This document shows positions 13,023-13,577 of a stretch of DNA of 13,577 nucleotides, piece by piece. How positions within the stretch are numbered: the first letter of the stretch is position 1; each line of letters begins with the position of its first letter. The notes beneath the pieces are model-generated. The model ran no database searches. It had not been told where the DNA came from and saw nothing but the letters and a program-made list of their open reading frames with translations. The DNA comes from an uncultured Bacteroidales bacterium (lineage in GTDB: Bacteria; Bacteroidota; Bacteroidia; Bacteroidales; Paludibacteraceae). The position numbers and the translations under genes were made by a program. The DNA lies in NCBI GenBank assembly GCA_903912795.1, contig CAIWIS010000657.1:1-13577 (forward strand), in the 5' to 3' direction.

Positions 13023-13577
13023 CTATTCAAAATATCCTTTTACAATACCACGTGGTGAGTTTTTCACAAATAACAAAATTTCATCTCGTTCATTTGTGGC
13101 AGGTAATTCGGCCATAATGCGTTCAATTGCATGCGAAGTATTCATACCTTTCAGATAGATATAACGATAAACATCTTGAATATCACGTATTTGCTCGTTA
13201 GTATACCCTCTCCGACGTAAACCAATTGAGTTAATACCAGCATACGAAAGTGGGTCGCGGCCGGCTGTAATAAACGGAGGAACATCTTTATTGACCCTAG
13301 ATCCACCCTGTATCATTACATGTGAACCAATGTGTGTAAATTGATGAACCAAAATTCCAGCACTCAATATGGCAAAATCATCAATTATAACCTCACCTGC
13401 CAACTGTGTCGAATTTGAAATAATAATATTGTTGCCTAATAAACAATCGTGCGCCACATGGCAATATGCCATAATCAAACAGTTATTACCAATCACGGTT
13501 TTTCCTTTGGCCGATGTACCACGATTTACGGTTACATATTCGCGCAATGTGGTATTGTCACCAATTATAACCAACGA
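13023..13577 (-). CDS. lpxA: UDP-N-acetylglucosamine acyltransferase, 5' end cut by window edge
   Basis: The C-terminal 184 residues or so of LpxA, which transfers a 3-hydroxyacyl chain from acyl carrier protein to UDP-GlcNAc in the first step of lipid A synthesis. The frame is open to the window edge, so the true start lies outside; roughly 80 residues are missing judged from E. coli (262 in total). Hexapeptide repeats of a left-handed beta-helix are visible, such as VIGNNC and LLGNNI. The catalytic motif CHVAHDC holds the His equivalent to E. coli H125. NRGT, VHQF, GLRRRGY and the helical C-terminus are typical of the family. In HVMIQGGSRVNKDVPP the residue at the acyl-chain ruler (E. coli G173) appears to be Gly, compatible with a long chain; this is inference from an eye alignment. 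Confidence 0.95.
   Translation of the reverse strand, partial: SLVIIGDNTTLREYVTVNRGTSAKGKTVIGNNCLIMAYCHVAHDCLLGNNIIISNSTQLAGEVIIDDFAILSAGILVHQFTHIGSHVMIQGGSRVNKDVPPFITAGRDPLSYAGINSIGLRRRGYTNEQIRDIQDVYRYIYLKGMNTSHAIERIMAELPATNERDEILLFVKNSPRGIVKGYFE

Noticed and set aside
1..13577. Defence, mobile or biosynthetic system
   Set aside because: No transposase, integrase, restriction, toxin, CRISPR or secondary-metabolism gene is present; the genes are core respiration, serine synthesis, tRNA charging and lipid A synthesis.

Overview
The window reads as a chromosomal housekeeping segment of a Bacteroidota bacterium, probably Bacteroidales. The evidence is AT-rich DNA, promoters of the TTG-N20-TAnnTTTG type, no Shine-Dalgarno sequences before starts, a cytochrome b558-type sdhCAB order, a serC-serA pair with a short PGDH carrying Lys in place of the catalytic His, and a CydB with the QGGQ motif that I recall from this phylum. 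Assignment is from recognised families only; no search was run.

Layout. At the left edge lies the 5' part of a small Cys/His-rich exported protein (minus strand), divergent from a DUF3298/RsiV-like lipoprotein gene (plus strand). A 510-base gap follows, holding an orphan terminator and the cyd promoter. Then come cydA-cydB (cytochrome bd quinol oxidase), a terminator, and sdhC-sdhA-sdhB (succinate dehydrogenase/fumarate reductase), also ended by a terminator. Next is a short RlpA-like gene with an apparent TTG start. Its last codons form one arm of a perfect 20-bp bidirectional terminator shared with the converging minus-strand genes. The minus-strand part holds serC-serA (first steps of serine synthesis), then glnS (glutaminyl-tRNA synthetase), then the 3' part of lpxA (lipid A synthesis), cut by the right edge.

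How they fit together. Sdh feeds electrons from succinate to (mena)quinone, or runs in reverse as fumarate reductase. Cytochrome bd oxidises the quinol with oxygen at high affinity. Together they suggest a low-oxygen-tolerant or facultative respiratory chain. SerC and SerA act on consecutive steps from 3-phosphoglycerate to phosphoserine, and LpxA makes outer-membrane lipid A. No mobile element, CRISPR array, defence island, tRNA or rRNA was seen.

The most unusual observation concerns the spacers between co-directional genes. All four that are longer than about 30 bases (cydA/cydB, sdhC/sdhA, serC/serA, lpxA/glnS) begin at the upstream stop codon, or within two bases of it, with a degenerate tandem repeat of period 7 or 8. 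The unit sequence differs at each site. A second candidate worth checking is a 24-codon ORF inside the serC leader. I did not find a clearly new multi-gene system.
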